NCBI GenBank assembly: GCA_003222275.1
Contig: QHVJ01000069.1
Span: forward strand, 1-34,380
DNA from: Acidobacteriota bacterium
Lineage (GTDB): Bacteria; Acidobacteriota; Vicinamibacteria; Fen-336
DNA length: 34,380 nucleotides
Direction: 5' to 3'
Shown here: piece after piece, positions 14,381 to 21,616 of the stretch
Numbering within the stretch: the first letter of the stretch is position 1
Layout: each line of letters opens with the position of its first letter
Notes under the pieces: generated by a model
Told to the model about the DNA's origin: nothing
The model's input: the letters and a program-made list of their open reading frames with translations, nothing else
Databases searched by the model: none
Position numbers and translations under genes: made by a program

Positions 14381-15313
14381 TCAGGAGCGAACCAGGCTCC
14401 TGGCCACGAACAACACGTTGGCCGGCCGCTCGGCCAGCCGCCGCATGTACCACGGGAACCAGTACGACCCGTAGCTGACCAGCACGCGCACCGTGTGGCC
14501 CGCCCGCGCGAGGCGCTGCTGCTGGGCCCGCTGGATGCCGTAGAGCAGGTGGAACTCCGCGGCGCGAGCCGGACGGCCGATGGCGGCGGCGTGGTCCACG
14601 ATCGCACGCAGGATCCGCGGGTCGTGGGTCCCGAAGACGGCCCGCACGCCGGCCTTCCGGGCATCGTCGGCCAGCAGACGGTACGCGAGCGCGAGGTAAT
14701 TGGCGTCGACGTCGCGCTTGCGCGGGAACGCGATCTCGGGCGGCTCGCGGTAGGCCCCTTTCACGAGGCGGATGCCGGCGCCGGTGGGAAGCAGCCGTTC
14801 CACGTCCGGCGCGGTGCGGAACAGGTACGCCTGCACGCAGACGCCGACGTTGGCGTGCTCGGCGCGCACGCGCCGGGTCAGGTCGAGCGTCGCGTCGACG
14901 TAGCGCGACTGCTCCATGTCGATCCACAGGAAGTTGCCGAGGGCCGCCGCCCGGCCGGCGAGCGCGCGCAGGTGCGCGAGACAGCGCTCCGGCTCGATGT
15001 CGAGGCCGAGCTGGGTGGGCTTGACCGAGATCTCCGCGGCGACGTTCGTTGCCCGTATGCGCTCGAGCGCGTCGAGGTAGTGGGCGGCGACCGCATCCGC
15101 TTCGGCGGCGTCCGAGACGCTCTCGCCCAGGCGCGTGAGGACGAGACCGATGCCGTCCTCCTTCAGCGCGGGGGCGGTGCCGAGCGCATCCTCCAGGCTC
15201 TCGCCCGGCATGAACCGGGAGACCGCCCGGCGGACGAAGGCGCGGCGCGTGGCCTGAGTGCGCAGCCAGCGGCTCTCGGACCCGGCCAGCAGCAGCGAGC
15301 GCATCAGGCCCAT
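14381..15313 (-). CDS. Proline dehydrogenase
   Basis: 310 aa from the ATG at 15313 (MGLMRSLLLAG), the size of monofunctional bacterial proline dehydrogenases of the Thermus type; the longer frame upstream runs through the divergent promoter. The FAD-binding TIM barrel shows EISVKPTQLGLD, FLWIDMEQSRYVDATLDL, VCVQAYLFRT, RLVKGAYREP, VFGTHDP and the C-terminal FHLLYGI, with the Arg pair near the end (YMRRLAERP). It oxidises proline to pyrroline-5-carboxylate and passes electrons to quinone. No P5C dehydrogenase is in the window. The -10 box at 15332-15327 leaves only a few bases of leader, so a start at the second ATG (15304) is possible. Confidence 0.9.
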   Translation of the reverse strand: MGLMRSLLLAGSESRWLRTQATRRAFVRRAVSRFMPGESLEDALGTAPALKEDGIGLVLTRLGESVSDAAEADAVAAHYLDALERIRATNVAAEISVKPTQLGLDIEPERCLAHLRALAGRAAALGNFLWIDMEQSRYVDATLDLTRRVRAEHANVGVCVQAYLFRTAPDVERLLPTGAGIRLVKGAYREPPEIAFPRKRDVDANYLALAYRLLADDARKAGVRAVFGTHDPRILRAIVDHAAAIGRPARAAEFHLLYGIQRAQQQRLARAGHTVRVLVSYGSYWFPWYMRRLAERPANVLFVARSLVRS

Positions 15314-15326
15314 CGGCGTCGCGGAG

Positions 15327-15354
15327 ATTCTAGAGTAGACTCCGGTTTTCGCAA
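15327..15354 (-). promoter_or_regulatory. Promoter of the proline dehydrogenase gene
   Basis: Minus strand: -35 TTGCGA (15354-15349), 16-bp spacer, -10 TAGAAT (15332-15327). The predicted start near 15320 gives a leader of about 7 nt before the ATG at 15313, or 16 nt before the ATG at 15304. Confidence 0.5.
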
Positions 15355-15371
15355 TCTCGAGGCTCCAATCC

Positions 15372-17162
15372 ATGCTCTTGCAGATTCGACCCCCGGCCCC
15401 GAAAGAGGCCGATCTCACCACCGTCTACGACGCCATCGTCGTCGGCTCCGGTGCCGCCGGCGGCATGGCCGCGCACGTCCTCACGTCGCACGGCCTGAAC
15501 GTCCTGCTGCTGGAAGCGGGCCGCAAGCTCGACATGGAGTCCGAGCTGAAGTCGATGGAGTGGCCCTACGACCACCCGCGCCGGGGCGAGATGCCCCGCG
15601 ACGGGCACGCGATCACCCTCAACGAGTACACGGTGCGGCAGCCGCCGTACGCGAAGGACACGCCGTACAAGCACGTCTATTCGTACGTCCAGGGCTGGGG
15701 CGGGTCCGACTACAGCAAGAACATCGTGGTCGACGAGAAGGACCACCCCTACACGGGCACGAAGTACGCGTGGGTGCGCGCGCGGCTGCTCGGCGGCAAG
15801 ACCGCCATCTGGGGCCGGCTCGCCCTGCGGCTCTCCGACTACGACTTCAAGGCCAAGACCCACGACGGCTACGGCGAGGATTGGCCCATCTCCTACGCCG
15901 ACATCCAGCCCTACTACGACAAGGTCGACCTGTACCTCGGCATCGCCGGCCACAAGGAGAACCTGCCCCACCTGCCCGACAGCCTCTTCCAGCGCACCAC
16001 GCGGCTCAACCCGTCGGAGGTGATGCTGCGGCAGAGCCTCAAGAAGATGAACCGCGTGCTCACGCCGTACCGCGCGGGCGTGACCACCGACGGCCTCAAG
16101 CACAACAAGTACCGGAGCAAGTGCTACGGCCGCGGCGCGTGCAACCGGCGGGCGGGAGGATGCGACATCCACGCCGCCTTCGACTCGCCGACGGGCCTCA
16201 TCTATCCCGCCATGGACACCGGCCACCTCACGCTGCGCACCAACTCCACGGCCTACGAGGTGACCGTGGATCCGGCCACCGGCAAGGCGCGCGGCGTCGC
16301 CTTCGCCGACAGCCAGAGCGGCAAGCACTACGAGGCGAGAGGCAAGGCGGTCGTCGTGGCCGCGTCGACGCTGGAGTCGGCGCGGCTCCTGCTGCTGTCG
16401 AAGTCGAACGCCCACCCCAACGGCATCGGCAACTCGTCGGGCCACGTCGGCCACAACTTCTGCGAGCACGTGATGGGGCCGAGCATCCTCGGCCGGGTGA
16501 AGGACCTCGTGGGCAAGCCGCGCACGCTCGACGACGGCCGCCCCGGCGGCTTCTACATCCCGCGCTATCGCAACCTCGAGGACCGCCAGCCGAAGTTCCT
16601 CCGCGGCTACGGCTTCGAGGGCGGCGGAGGGACGGGCATGATCCCCGGCCGCGCGCTGTCCACCCCCGGCTTCGGGGCGGACTTCAAGAAGACCGTGCGC
16701 GACGAGGCGGGAGCCTTCGTCCACATGGGCGGCTTCGGCGAGGTGCTGCCGCGCTACGAGAGCTCGGTGTCGATCGATCCCGCGGTGAAGGACCGGTGGG
16801 GGATCCCGGTGCTGAAGTTCAACTACGCGTTCGGCGACAACGAGAAGCAGATGGCGCTCGACATGGCGGTCACGGGCAAGGAGATGTTCGAGGCCGCCGG
16901 GATCGAGGTCCTCCACGCGGACGCGGACGTTCTCACCGAGGGCTGGTCCATCCACGAGCTGGGGACCGCGCGCATGGGGAGCGATCCCAAGACGTCGGTC
17001 CTGAACCAGTTCCAGCAGTCGCACGACGTGAAGAACCTGTTCGTGGTGGACGGCAGCAGCCACGTCAGCGCCTCGTGCCAGAACCCGACGTGGACGATCA
17101 TGGCCCTGGCCTGGCGCTCCTGCGATCACCTGGCCGACGAGCTGGGGAAGGGGAACCTGTGA
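15372..17162 (+). CDS. GMC-family FAD oxidoreductase (gluconate-dehydrogenase-like large subunit)
   Basis: 596 aa. The Rossmann motif is AIVVGSGAAGGMAAHVL (about residues 21-37). Further FAD-family segments are GKTAIWGRLALRLSDYDF, KAVVVAASTLESARLLLLS and the C-terminal NLFVVDGSSHVSASCQNPTWTIMALAWR, which carries the catalytic His-Asn pair. Three cysteines at 251, 257 and 264 (CYGRGAC, then NRRAGGC) sit where Fe-S-binding relatives carry their cluster ligands. It has no export signal of its own, and its 3' end overlaps the Tat-exported small subunit in GTGA, so it is probably carried out as a passenger and oxidises a sugar or polyol in the periplasm. A cytochrome c subunit is not encoded next to it. 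It diverges from the proline dehydrogenase gene. Confidence 0.9.
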   Translation: MLLQIRPPAPKEADLTTVYDAIVVGSGAAGGMAAHVLTSHGLNVLLLEAGRKLDMESELKSMEWPYDHPRRGEMPRDGHAITLNEYTVRQPPYAKDTPYKHVYSYVQGWGGSDYSKNIVVDEKDHPYTGTKYAWVRARLLGGKTAIWGRLALRLSDYDFKAKTHDGYGEDWPISYADIQPYYDKVDLYLGIAGHKENLPHLPDSLFQRTTRLNPSEVMLRQSLKKMNRVLTPYRAGVTTDGLKHNKYRSKCYGRGACNRRAGGCDIHAAFDSPTGLIYPAMDTGHLTLRTNSTAYEVTVDPATGKARGVAFADSQSGKHYEARGKAVVVAASTLESARLLLLSKSNAHPNGIGNSSGHVGHNFCEHVMGPSILGRVKDLVGKPRTLDDGRPGGFYIPRYRNLEDRQPKFLRGYGFEGGGGTGMIPGRALSTPGFGADFKKTVRDEAGAFVHMGGFGEVLPRYESSVSIDPAVKDRWGIPVLKFNYAFGDNEKQMALDMAVTGKEMFEAAGIEVLHADADVLTEGWSIHELGTARMGSDPKTSVLNQFQQSHDVKNLFVVDGSSHVSASCQNPTWTIMALAWRSCDHLADELGKGNL

Positions 17163-17734
17163 AGCGCGAAGATCCGGCCGGTCTCACCCGCCGCGACGCG
17201 CTCAAGATCGCGGCCGGCGCCGCGCTCTCGGTGCCGGCGCTGTTCACGAGGGCGATGGCCGCGTCGGCGACCGCCCCGGCGGCGGCGGCGTCCGCGCCGC
17301 GCTTCTTCACCAAGGAGGAGCTCGCGCTCCTCGACGAGCTGGCCGAGACGATCATCCCCGCCGACGGCCACTCCCCCGGCGCGCGCGCGGCCAAGGTCGC
17401 CGGCTACATCGACGGCCGGCTCGCGGAAGCGTACCTGCCCGTGGAGGCGGACGTGCAGCAGCGCTGGCGCGACGGCCTGCGGCGCGTGGACGTGCTTTCG
17501 CAGGAGATGAACGGGGCGGCATTCCTGGCCGCGTCTTCGGAGAAGCGCGTCGCGGTCCTGACGCGCATGGCCGCGAGCGAGAAGGATCCCCAGACCGCCG
17601 AGGAGAAGTTCTTCCGCGAGCTCAAGGCAACCACGATCCTCGGCTACTACACGTCGGAGATCGGCATCCACCAGGAGATGGAGTACAAGGGCAATACGCT
17701 GCAGCAGGAGTACGCGGGGGAGGAGCCGACGTAG
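17159..17734 (+). CDS. Gluconate 2-dehydrogenase subunit 3-like small subunit, Tat exported
   Basis: 191 aa from the GTG at 17159, overlapping the large-subunit stop; GGGGAA lies upstream. Residues 10-35 are a twin-arginine signal peptide (LTRRDALKIAAGAALSVPAL, cleavage after about AMA). The mature part has the small-subunit features FFTKEELALLDELAETIIPADGHSPGARAAKVAGYID and, near the end, TTILGYYTSEIGIHQEMEYKGN. This subunit is needed for export and maturation of the FAD subunit in gluconate and glucoside dehydrogenases. Its length is typical. The nucleoside hydrolase gene starts 1 nt after its stop. Confidence 0.9.
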   Translation: MKREDPAGLTRRDALKIAAGAALSVPALFTRAMAASATAPAAAASAPRFFTKEELALLDELAETIIPADGHSPGARAAKVAGYIDGRLAEAYLPVEADVQQRWRDGLRRVDVLSQEMNGAAFLAASSEKRVAVLTRMAASEKDPQTAEEKFFRELKATTILGYYTSEIGIHQEMEYKGNTLQQEYAGEEPT

Positions 17735-17735
17735 G

Positions 17736-18953
17736 GTGACCTCGCGGACGACGCGGGCGGTGGTCGCCGGGCTGAGCGCCGCCCTGCTGGGGGGCGGGAC
17801 GGCCGGGGCCGCGCCGCCGCGGTCGCGCGAGCCGATCCTCCTCGACACGGATTTCCAGCTCTCCTCCCCGTCGGACGACGCGCTGGCGCTGCTGCTCGCG
17901 CTGCAATCGCCCGAGCTGGACGTGGTCGGCATCACCACGGTGGCGGGGAACGAGACCGTGGCGCGCGCGACCTCGGACGTGCTGCGCGTGCTGGAGATCG
18001 TGGGCCGCTCGGACATTCCCGTCTACCGCGGCGCCGGCCGGCCGCTGGCGCACGTCGCCGGGGCCTGGGAGCGGGCGAGCTACGGCCGATGGCACGCGGA
18101 CGGTGAGGCGCCCCCGCCTCCTCCGGGCGGCTTCGCCCGGAAGAAGGCCGAAGCCGGCACCGCCGCCGACTTCCTGGTTCGGGCCGTGAGGGCGCGGCCG
18201 CGCGAGCTGACGATCGCCGCCATCGGGCCCCTCACCAACCTCGCCCTCGCGATGCGGCAGGACCCCGGCTTTGCCGCGGGGGTGAAGCGGCTCGTGATCA
18301 TGGGCGGCGCCGTCGCGGCGTTGCCCGACGGCGCCGGCAACCAGACGCCGAACGCGGAGTTCAACTTCTGGGTGGATCCCGAAGCCGCGCAGATCGTGCT
18401 GCGATCCGCGGCCGCGATCCAGCTCACTCCGCTGAACCCGTGCCGCAAGACGAACCTCACGCAGTCGTGGTACGAGCGCATCGTGTCTGTCGAGACGCCG
18501 GTGACGGGCCTCGTCCGCGACATCCTCGGTCCGCAGTTCGCGGCGGACGCCCGGCGGCGGGTGAGCATGTACGACGAGGTCGCGATCGGCAGCCTGATCG
18601 ACCCGACCCTGGTCAAGACCCGCGAGCTGTACGTGGACGTCGACGTCCACCACGGGATCGACTACGGCGTCTCGGTCGGCGGCGACGAGCGCTGGCCGGG
18701 CGCGGAGGCCGCGCGCCGGATGCCGGTCCAGTACGACCTCGACTGGCCGCGGTTCGCGGAGCTGCTCGTCCAGCGGCTGACGGCGCCCCCCCGCGCGCTG
18801 AGCGCGCTCAGGCTCTCTGCCGGCGGAAGATCTCCTGCACCGCCTGGATCGTGTCCGCCTCGCTCGCGGGCTTGTCGGGGCGGTAGGCCTTCACGCGCGC
18901 GAAGCGCAGGGCGAGGCCGGCCGGATAACGCGGCGACTCCTGCACGTCGCTGA
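17736..18953 (+). CDS. Secreted inosine-uridine-type nucleoside hydrolase, 3' end overlapping DNA ligase
   Basis: 405 aa as read. A signal peptide covers about residues 1-26 (AGLSAALLGGGTAGA). The hydrolase fold shows ILLDTDFQLSSPSDDALALLLALQ, GITTVAGNETVARAT, ELTIAAIGPLTNLALA, VIMGGAV, NAEFNFWVDPEAA and SMYDEVAIGSLIDP. The Ca2+-binding N-terminal motif is altered: DTD is followed by seven residues before the DD pair and the middle acidic position is Ser. The family domain should end near LVQRLTAPPRALSAL (about residue 358); the last 45 residues are low-complexity Arg/Pro-rich and antisense to the ligase. A run of seven C at 18786-18792 precedes this tail; with one base less the frame would stop at 18801. 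It follows the dehydrogenase genes by 1 nt. Confidence 0.82.
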   Translation: MTSRTTRAVVAGLSAALLGGGTAGAAPPRSREPILLDTDFQLSSPSDDALALLLALQSPELDVVGITTVAGNETVARATSDVLRVLEIVGRSDIPVYRGAGRPLAHVAGAWERASYGRWHADGEAPPPPPGGFARKKAEAGTAADFLVRAVRARPRELTIAAIGPLTNLALAMRQDPGFAAGVKRLVIMGGAVAALPDGAGNQTPNAEFNFWVDPEAAQIVLRSAAAIQLTPLNPCRKTNLTQSWYERIVSVETPVTGLVRDILGPQFAADARRRVSMYDEVAIGSLIDPTLVKTRELYVDVDVHHGIDYGVSVGGDERWPGAEAARRMPVQYDLDWPRFAELLVQRLTAPPRALSALRLSAGGRSPAPPGSCPPRSRACRGGRPSRARSAGRGRPDNAATPARR

Positions 18954-20355
18954 AGGCGATCTCGGCCACCAGCTCGGGCCGGACGTACACGGTGAACTCG
19001 TCGCGCGAAACCTCGAGCGAGAGGAGCTTCTCCGTCTGCCAGCGCAGCATCTCGTCGGTGAGCCCCTTGAACGTCTTGCCGAGCATCACGAACTGCCCGG
19101 TCTCCGGATCACGGGCGCCGAGGTGGAGGTTGGAGAGCCAGCCCCGGCGCCGCCCGCTGCCGTGCTCCACGGCCAGGACGACGAGATCGAGGGTGTGGGC
19201 CGACTTGAGCTTCAGCCAGTGGAAGCCGCGATGGCCCGCGGCGTAGGGCGCGGTGAGCGACTTGGCCATCAGGCCCTCGTGTCCCTCCGCCAGCGCCTGG
19301 CCGAAAAAGCGTGCGGCTTCGTCGGCGGCGCCGGTGTGGATCCGGGGCAGCACCGCGCCCGCGGGCACGGTGCGCGCCAGGCGCTCGATCCGCTCCGCGT
19401 AGGGCACCGCGACGAGCGATCCTTCTCCTTCGAGGAAGAGGCAATCGAAGAAGAACGACGACAGCGGCACCGCGATCCGGCCGGCCTCGACGTCCCTCGA
19501 CCGTCCGATGCGGCTCATCGTGAGCTGGAACGGGTGCGGCCGGCCGTCCGGGCGCAGCGCGATCGTTTCTCCCTCCAGCACCGCCTCGCGGGCGGGCAGC
19601 GCCCGCGCGAAGTCGACGACCTCGGGCACCCGCGCGGTCACGTCCTGGAGATGGCGGGTGAACACGCGCACCTCGTCGCCGGCCTTGTGGAGCTGGATGC
19701 GCGCGCCGTCGAGCTTGTACTCGAAGGCCGCCGGCCCCAGCCGCTCGAGCGCGGCCTCGACGTCGTCGGCGGTGCTCGCCAGCATGGGCGCGACGGGTGA
19801 GAGCAGCCGGAGCGAGAAGCGGCCGAGGCCGGCCGCGCCGTCCTCGAGCGCGGCCCGCGCCACCTCGCCGACGCTGCCGGAGTACATCGCGGCCTGCCGC
19901 ACGCTCGACGCCGGCAGTCCCGAGGCTCGCGCGATCGCCTCGAGCAGCAGGCCCTCGAGCGCGCCCTGCCGCAGCTCGCCCGTCAGCAGCTCGATGAGGA
20001 AGCGCCGCTCCTCGGCGTCGGCGCGGGCGAAGAGGGCGCGCAGGGCCTGCATCCTCCGCTCGCCCGATCCGGCGCCGCGCTCGCCCGCGACGGCCTCGCA
20101 CAGCCCGTCGACGTCGGCGAGCGTGAGCCGTTCGCCGGCATCCGCGGCGGGCGCTTCCGGCACCGCCGACTGCAGCGTCCTCCACCCGAGGCCGATGCGC
20201 CCCTGCGGGAGCGTGCCGGTCAGGTAGAGCGCGGCCAGCTCCGTCTCGCGGCCGTGCGTCGCCCGCAGGATGTCGGCGAGCCGCGCGACCTTCTCGGTCT
20301 TTCGCGTCGTGGCACGGACGCGGCCCACGCCCTCGACGAGGAAGGAGAGGAGCAT
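18808..20355 (-). CDS. ATP-dependent DNA ligase (archaeal/LigB type)
   Basis: 515 aa from the ATG at 20355; the frame extends upstream but the sequence before this ATG has no ligase features. Residues 1-180 are the DNA-binding domain seen in archaeal and mycobacterial LigB ligases (TGTLPQGRIGLGW, FLIELLTGELRQGALEGLL). Motif I is FEYKLDGARIQLH with Lys214 as the AMP acceptor. Later motifs are EAVLEGETIAL (III), FFFDCLFLEG (IIIa), EGHEGLMAKSL (IV) and HWLKLK (V), then an OB-fold ending FARVKAYRPDKPASEAD. It seals nicks using ATP and is probably an accessory repair enzyme beside an NAD-dependent ligase elsewhere. No Ku or LigD-type partner is next to it. It is preceded by a hairpin and the BI-1 gene on the same strand. 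Confidence 0.93.
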   Translation of the reverse strand: MLLSFLVEGVGRVRATTRKTEKVARLADILRATHGRETELAALYLTGTLPQGRIGLGWRTLQSAVPEAPAADAGERLTLADVDGLCEAVAGERGAGSGERRMQALRALFARADAEERRFLIELLTGELRQGALEGLLLEAIARASGLPASSVRQAAMYSGSVGEVARAALEDGAAGLGRFSLRLLSPVAPMLASTADDVEAALERLGPAAFEYKLDGARIQLHKAGDEVRVFTRHLQDVTARVPEVVDFARALPAREAVLEGETIALRPDGRPHPFQLTMSRIGRSRDVEAGRIAVPLSSFFFDCLFLEGEGSLVAVPYAERIERLARTVPAGAVLPRIHTGAADEAARFFGQALAEGHEGLMAKSLTAPYAAGHRGFHWLKLKSAHTLDLVVLAVEHGSGRRRGWLSNLHLGARDPETGQFVMLGKTFKGLTDEMLRWQTEKLLSLEVSRDEFTVYVRPELVAEIAFSDVQESPRYPAGLALRFARVKAYRPDKPASEADTIQAVQEIFRRQRA

Positions 20356-20392
20356 CGACCCGGAGCGTAGCACCGCGGAAGGGGCCGACGGG

Positions 20393-20422
20393 GGCAAGGG
20401 GGCGCGACCGCGCCCCCTTGCC
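20393..20422 (-). terminator. 13-bp hairpin between the BI-1 and ligase genes
   Basis: GGCAAGGGGGCGC (20393-20405) pairs perfectly with GCGCCCCCTTGCC (20410-20422), loop GACC. On the minus strand it starts 17 nt after the BI-1 stop at 20439 and ends 38 nt before the ligase ATG. A T-tract is lacking, but a stem of this strength should end or attenuate transcription from the BI-1 unit. Confidence 0.6.
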
Positions 20423-20438
20423 GTAGAACGACGGTGCT

Positions 20439-21158
20439 CTAACGCCGGGCGGACAGGAACAGCCGGAGCACGTACCAGAACATCAGCGCCACCGAGGCGA
20501 ACAGCTCGAGGGCGGCGGCCACGTAACGGTCCTCGGGGTAGTGATGCAGCACCTTCGAGGTGTCGTAGAGGATCGCTGCGCCGGCCAGACCGACCATCAT
20601 CACCGAGAAGACCGATCCCAGCGTGAAGCCGAACACGGTGGCGGCCACGATCAGGATCAGCACGACCGCGAAGGCCCACCGCAGGATGCCGCCCAGGAAC
20701 GAGAGGTCCTGCCGCGTCCAGAACACCATCCCCGTGAGCAGGCCGAAGCCCACCAGCGTGAGCAGGGCCGCGCTGCCGATCGCCCCCGGCGCGTAGTACT
20801 CGGCGATGAACAGCAGGGGCACGAACACGATCGCCTCGGCGACGACGTACACGCCGAGCGCCATGTATTGGGCGGGGAGCGAGGTGGTGCGATGGGCCAC
20901 GTGGCTGGCGAGCCAGCTCACGATCACGAAGCTGCCCAGCACCAGCAGCCACGACGTGCCGAGCATCCCGATGGCGATGACCCGGGCGAGGCCGGTGACG
21001 AACAGGAAGGCCTCGATGAGCGTGAAGGCCACGATCGCGGCGTACAGGTGAAGGTAGGTGCGGACGAGGAAGCCGGAGCGGGCTTCGGCTCCCAGCGTGG
21101 CGACCGGGATTGCGGCCGCGACCGATTCCTGCCGGCGCGGATCCCTGGCGCCGCTCAC
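20439..21158 (-). CDS. Bax inhibitor-1/YccA-family membrane protein
   Basis: 239 aa. Seven hydrophobic segments can be traced, from LHLYAAIVAFTLIEAFLFVTGL near residue 37 to SVALMFWYVLRLFL at the end. The family signatures are the TLVGFGLLTGMVFWTRQDLSF segment and GAAILYDTSKVLHHYPEDRYVAAALELFAS, in which the Asp of YDTS belongs to the pH-sensitive acidic pair of BI-1 channels. Bacterial relatives (YbhL, YccA, BsYetJ) are inner-membrane calcium-leak or protease-modulating proteins. The GTG at 21158 overlaps the stop of a 21-codon ORF, so translation of this gene is probably coupled to that ORF; AAGGTG lies 5 nt before the GTG. The first 25 residues are soluble and variable. Confidence 0.88.
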   Translation of the reverse strand: MSGARDPRRQESVAAAIPVATLGAEARSGFLVRTYLHLYAAIVAFTLIEAFLFVTGLARVIAIGMLGTSWLLVLGSFVIVSWLASHVAHRTTSLPAQYMALGVYVVAEAIVFVPLLFIAEYYAPGAIGSAALLTLVGFGLLTGMVFWTRQDLSFLGGILRWAFAVVLILIVAATVFGFTLGSVFSVMMVGLAGAAILYDTSKVLHHYPEDRYVAAALELFASVALMFWYVLRLFLSARR

Positions 21159-21220
21159 TTGCTCACCTTGAAGTACGACGCCCCCCGGTGCAGCACCCCG
21201 AACACGACGCGCTGGCCCAT
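21155..21220 (-). CDS. 21-aa ORF coupled to the BI-1 gene (leader peptide or microprotein)
   Basis: ATG at 21220, TGA at 21157-21155; the peptide begins MGQRVVFGVLHRG and ends YFKVSK. It is preceded by AAGGAG (minus strand, 21233-21228) with 7 nt spacing, the best ribosome binding site in this part of the window, and its stop overlaps the GTG of the BI-1 gene in GTGA. The BI-1 gene itself has only a weak site, so ribosomes very likely enter at this ORF. Whether the peptide has its own function or acts only as a translational lead-in cannot be decided from the sequence. No known family is recognised. Confidence 0.6.
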   Translation of the reverse strand: MGQRVVFGVLHRGASYFKVSK

Positions 21221-21240
21221 CTGCGGGCTCCTTTCATTCC

Positions 21241-21616
21241 TAACGAGCCTTTCATGGCCCCTCTTCTTTCGGCGGCGAGGGCGCGCCCCCCGCAGGGTGG
21301 GTGCCGAAAAAAGTGCAAGAGACTAGACCGATAGCGCAAGTTCCCGCGTGCGCGCGCTCACCCTAGACGATGCGGCGTCCACGGACTTCCTCCTCCGCCG
21401 CCGAAGACGTCAGGGATCAGCCACTTGCCGCATTGTGACGCGAGCCACCGTTCGACGGGGTGCGTCGACGATCTCCTCCGGCGCCAGTGTCCGGCGCGCG
21501 AAGCGCAGCGTCTCCTCAGCCGTCTCGCGGCGGATTCATTCCGACGCGAGACGTTTGGTGACGACGAGCGCGGAGCGAAGCGCGCCGCATTCGGACTACG
21601 ATCCGCATTCGTATCT
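21241..21616. other. 376-bp non-coding stretch with a TTCAT palindrome
   Basis: This is the longest gene-free stretch. It must hold the promoter of the BI-1 unit on the minus strand; no convincing -35/-10 pair was found. A T-rich block on the minus strand lies at 21305-21317. The plus-strand frames crossing it lack family features and codon bias. The palindrome at 21521-21553 is listed separately. Confidence 0.5.
21521..21553. repeat. TTCAT-loop palindrome, dispersed copy
   Basis: The 14-bp arms CGTCTCGCGGCGGA (21521-21534) and TCCGACGCGAGACG (21540-21553) pair with one mismatch around the loop TTCAT. The loop and the closing GGA/TCC pairs are identical to the two palindromes at 1724-1750 and 1768-1794, while the outer stem differs, which points to a REP-like family with a conserved tip. 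It lies 64 nt past the stop of the minus-strand di-heme gene, where a transcript end would be expected. Confidence 0.65.

Noticed and set aside
14111..17734. Plus-strand open frame of 1207 codons
   Set aside because: Only its last 191 codons (17159-17734) are a real gene with Tat signal and coupling. The rest is antisense to the DUF885 and proline dehydrogenase genes or shifted against the GMC gene, and is Arg/Pro/Ala-rich without family motifs.
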